From: Candidatus Poribacteria bacterium
Lineage (GTDB): Bacteria; Poribacteria; WGA-4E; WGA-3G
Reading direction: 5' to 3'
Assembly (NCBI GenBank): GCA_028818995.1
Contig: JAPPMR010000311.1
Span: 1 to 13,788, forward strand
DNA: 13,788 nt
The notes under the pieces were generated by a model. The model was not told the DNA's origin. It made no database searches and was given only the letters and a program-made list of their open reading frames with translations. Made by a program: the position numbers and the translations under genes. Below are positions 13,485-13,788 of this stretch, in pieces. Positions within the stretch are counted from its first letter, which is position 1. Every line of letters begins with the position of its first letter.

Positions 13485-13690
13485 TTTCTCTCTCCATTTG
13501 AGCATGGTTTTTTGAATCTCCAATCCAGAAAATAGATAGCATTTACCTTTCTACCTATATATTAACGTACTCGCGTGGATTCTCCAACACCTTTTCACAT
13601 CATGAAATCTATGTAAGTGAAGCATTTGAAGAACAGATAATTATACCGTTGGGTCGGGTAGAACTTGCGAACTCATAACTTTACAAAGGT
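13485..13690. other. upstream region of the HTH gene, no intact gene seen
   Basis: A toxin partner would be expected here on the minus strand. All three minus frames are interrupted. One frame ends in about 26 open codons (IYFLDWRFKKPCSN) whose stop overlaps the HTH start. Another holds a short KVLENPREYVNI stretch. Neither is enough to call a gene; a decayed toxin is possible. Confidence 0.3.
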
Positions 13691-13788
13691 AGGGGGGGGT
13701 TTTTTAATAGCCGGGGTTTTTTTGGTTTTTTTTTTGTTTTTGGGCGGGTGAAAAAAAGCCCAACCAATTTCTGTTTTTTTTGGGTGTT
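13691..13788. other. low-complexity contig end, probably unreliable sequence
   Basis: The final ~100 bases consist of G and T homopolymer runs with almost no normal composition, unlike anything else in the window. This pattern is typical of low-quality read ends left at a contig edge. I would not interpret coding or regulatory signals here. Confidence 0.75.

Noticed and set aside
13485..13570. Remnant of a HigB/RelE-type toxin (IYFLDWRFKKPCSN) ending in TGA that overlaps the HTH start
   Set aside because: The overlap is typical of toxin-antitoxin pairs, but the frame is only about 26 codons after a stop and similarity to known toxin ends is too vague to claim.
13691..13788. G/T-rich tail as a possible quadruplex or switch-like region
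   Set aside because: Homopolymer runs confined to the last ~100 bases of the contig are best explained by poor sequence quality.

Overview
The window looks like a fragment of a free-standing bacterial chromosome from an uncultured lineage. The mix of genes (Gfo/Idh/MocA oxidoreductase, ThuA-like protein, SDR, haem c plus copper monooxygenase, RAYT transposase) and the many dispersed palindromes resemble Candidatus Poribacteria or a planctomycete-like group. That is inference from gene content, not a phylogenetic result. The last ~100 bases are long G and T runs that look like unreliable contig-end sequence.

Layout. 1-1070: an AT-rich accessory cassette on the minus strand, with a textbook sigma70 promoter, a 56-codon ORF and a DUF2806-like gene cut by the left edge. 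1222-3378: groES-groEL on the minus strand, with no CIRCE element, a sigma54-type -24/-12 site upstream and a strong hairpin downstream. 3532-5464: a Gfo/Idh/MocA oxidoreductase and a TauE/SafE-type permease (minus strand), separated by short tandem palindromic repeats. 5613-6591: a long inverted repeat, then a compact plus-strand operon of rpsU (bS21) and a stand-alone dsRNA-binding-domain protein, closed by a clean terminator. 6658-7454: a cluster of GTTGGAGG repeats running almost into the start of a SAM methyltransferase. 7463-8073: a REP-associated tyrosine transposase flanked by REP palindromes. 8073-9338: a secreted haem c/type II copper monooxygenase-like protein.

9339-11330 has no intact gene but is not empty. 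It holds a MITE-like element apparently inserted in a REP palindrome, a secreted-protein gene broken by several frameshifts, an AT-rich 600-bp stretch with up to seven minus-strand sigma70-type promoters (all with 17-bp spacers, several followed within ~50 nt by a hairpin and T-run), and a 158-bp element with 19-bp terminal inverted repeats. 11331-13484: a ThuA-like protein (plus), then, convergent to it, an HTH_37/HigA-like regulator and a tightly coupled SDR (minus).

The clearest functional units are the chaperonin operon, the rpsU-dsRBD operon and the antitoxin-like/SDR pair. The features most worth following are the tandem promoter array, the rpsU-dsRBD pair, the DUF2806 cassette, the sigma54-like control of groESL and the permease whose apparent start lies in a promoter -35 box.
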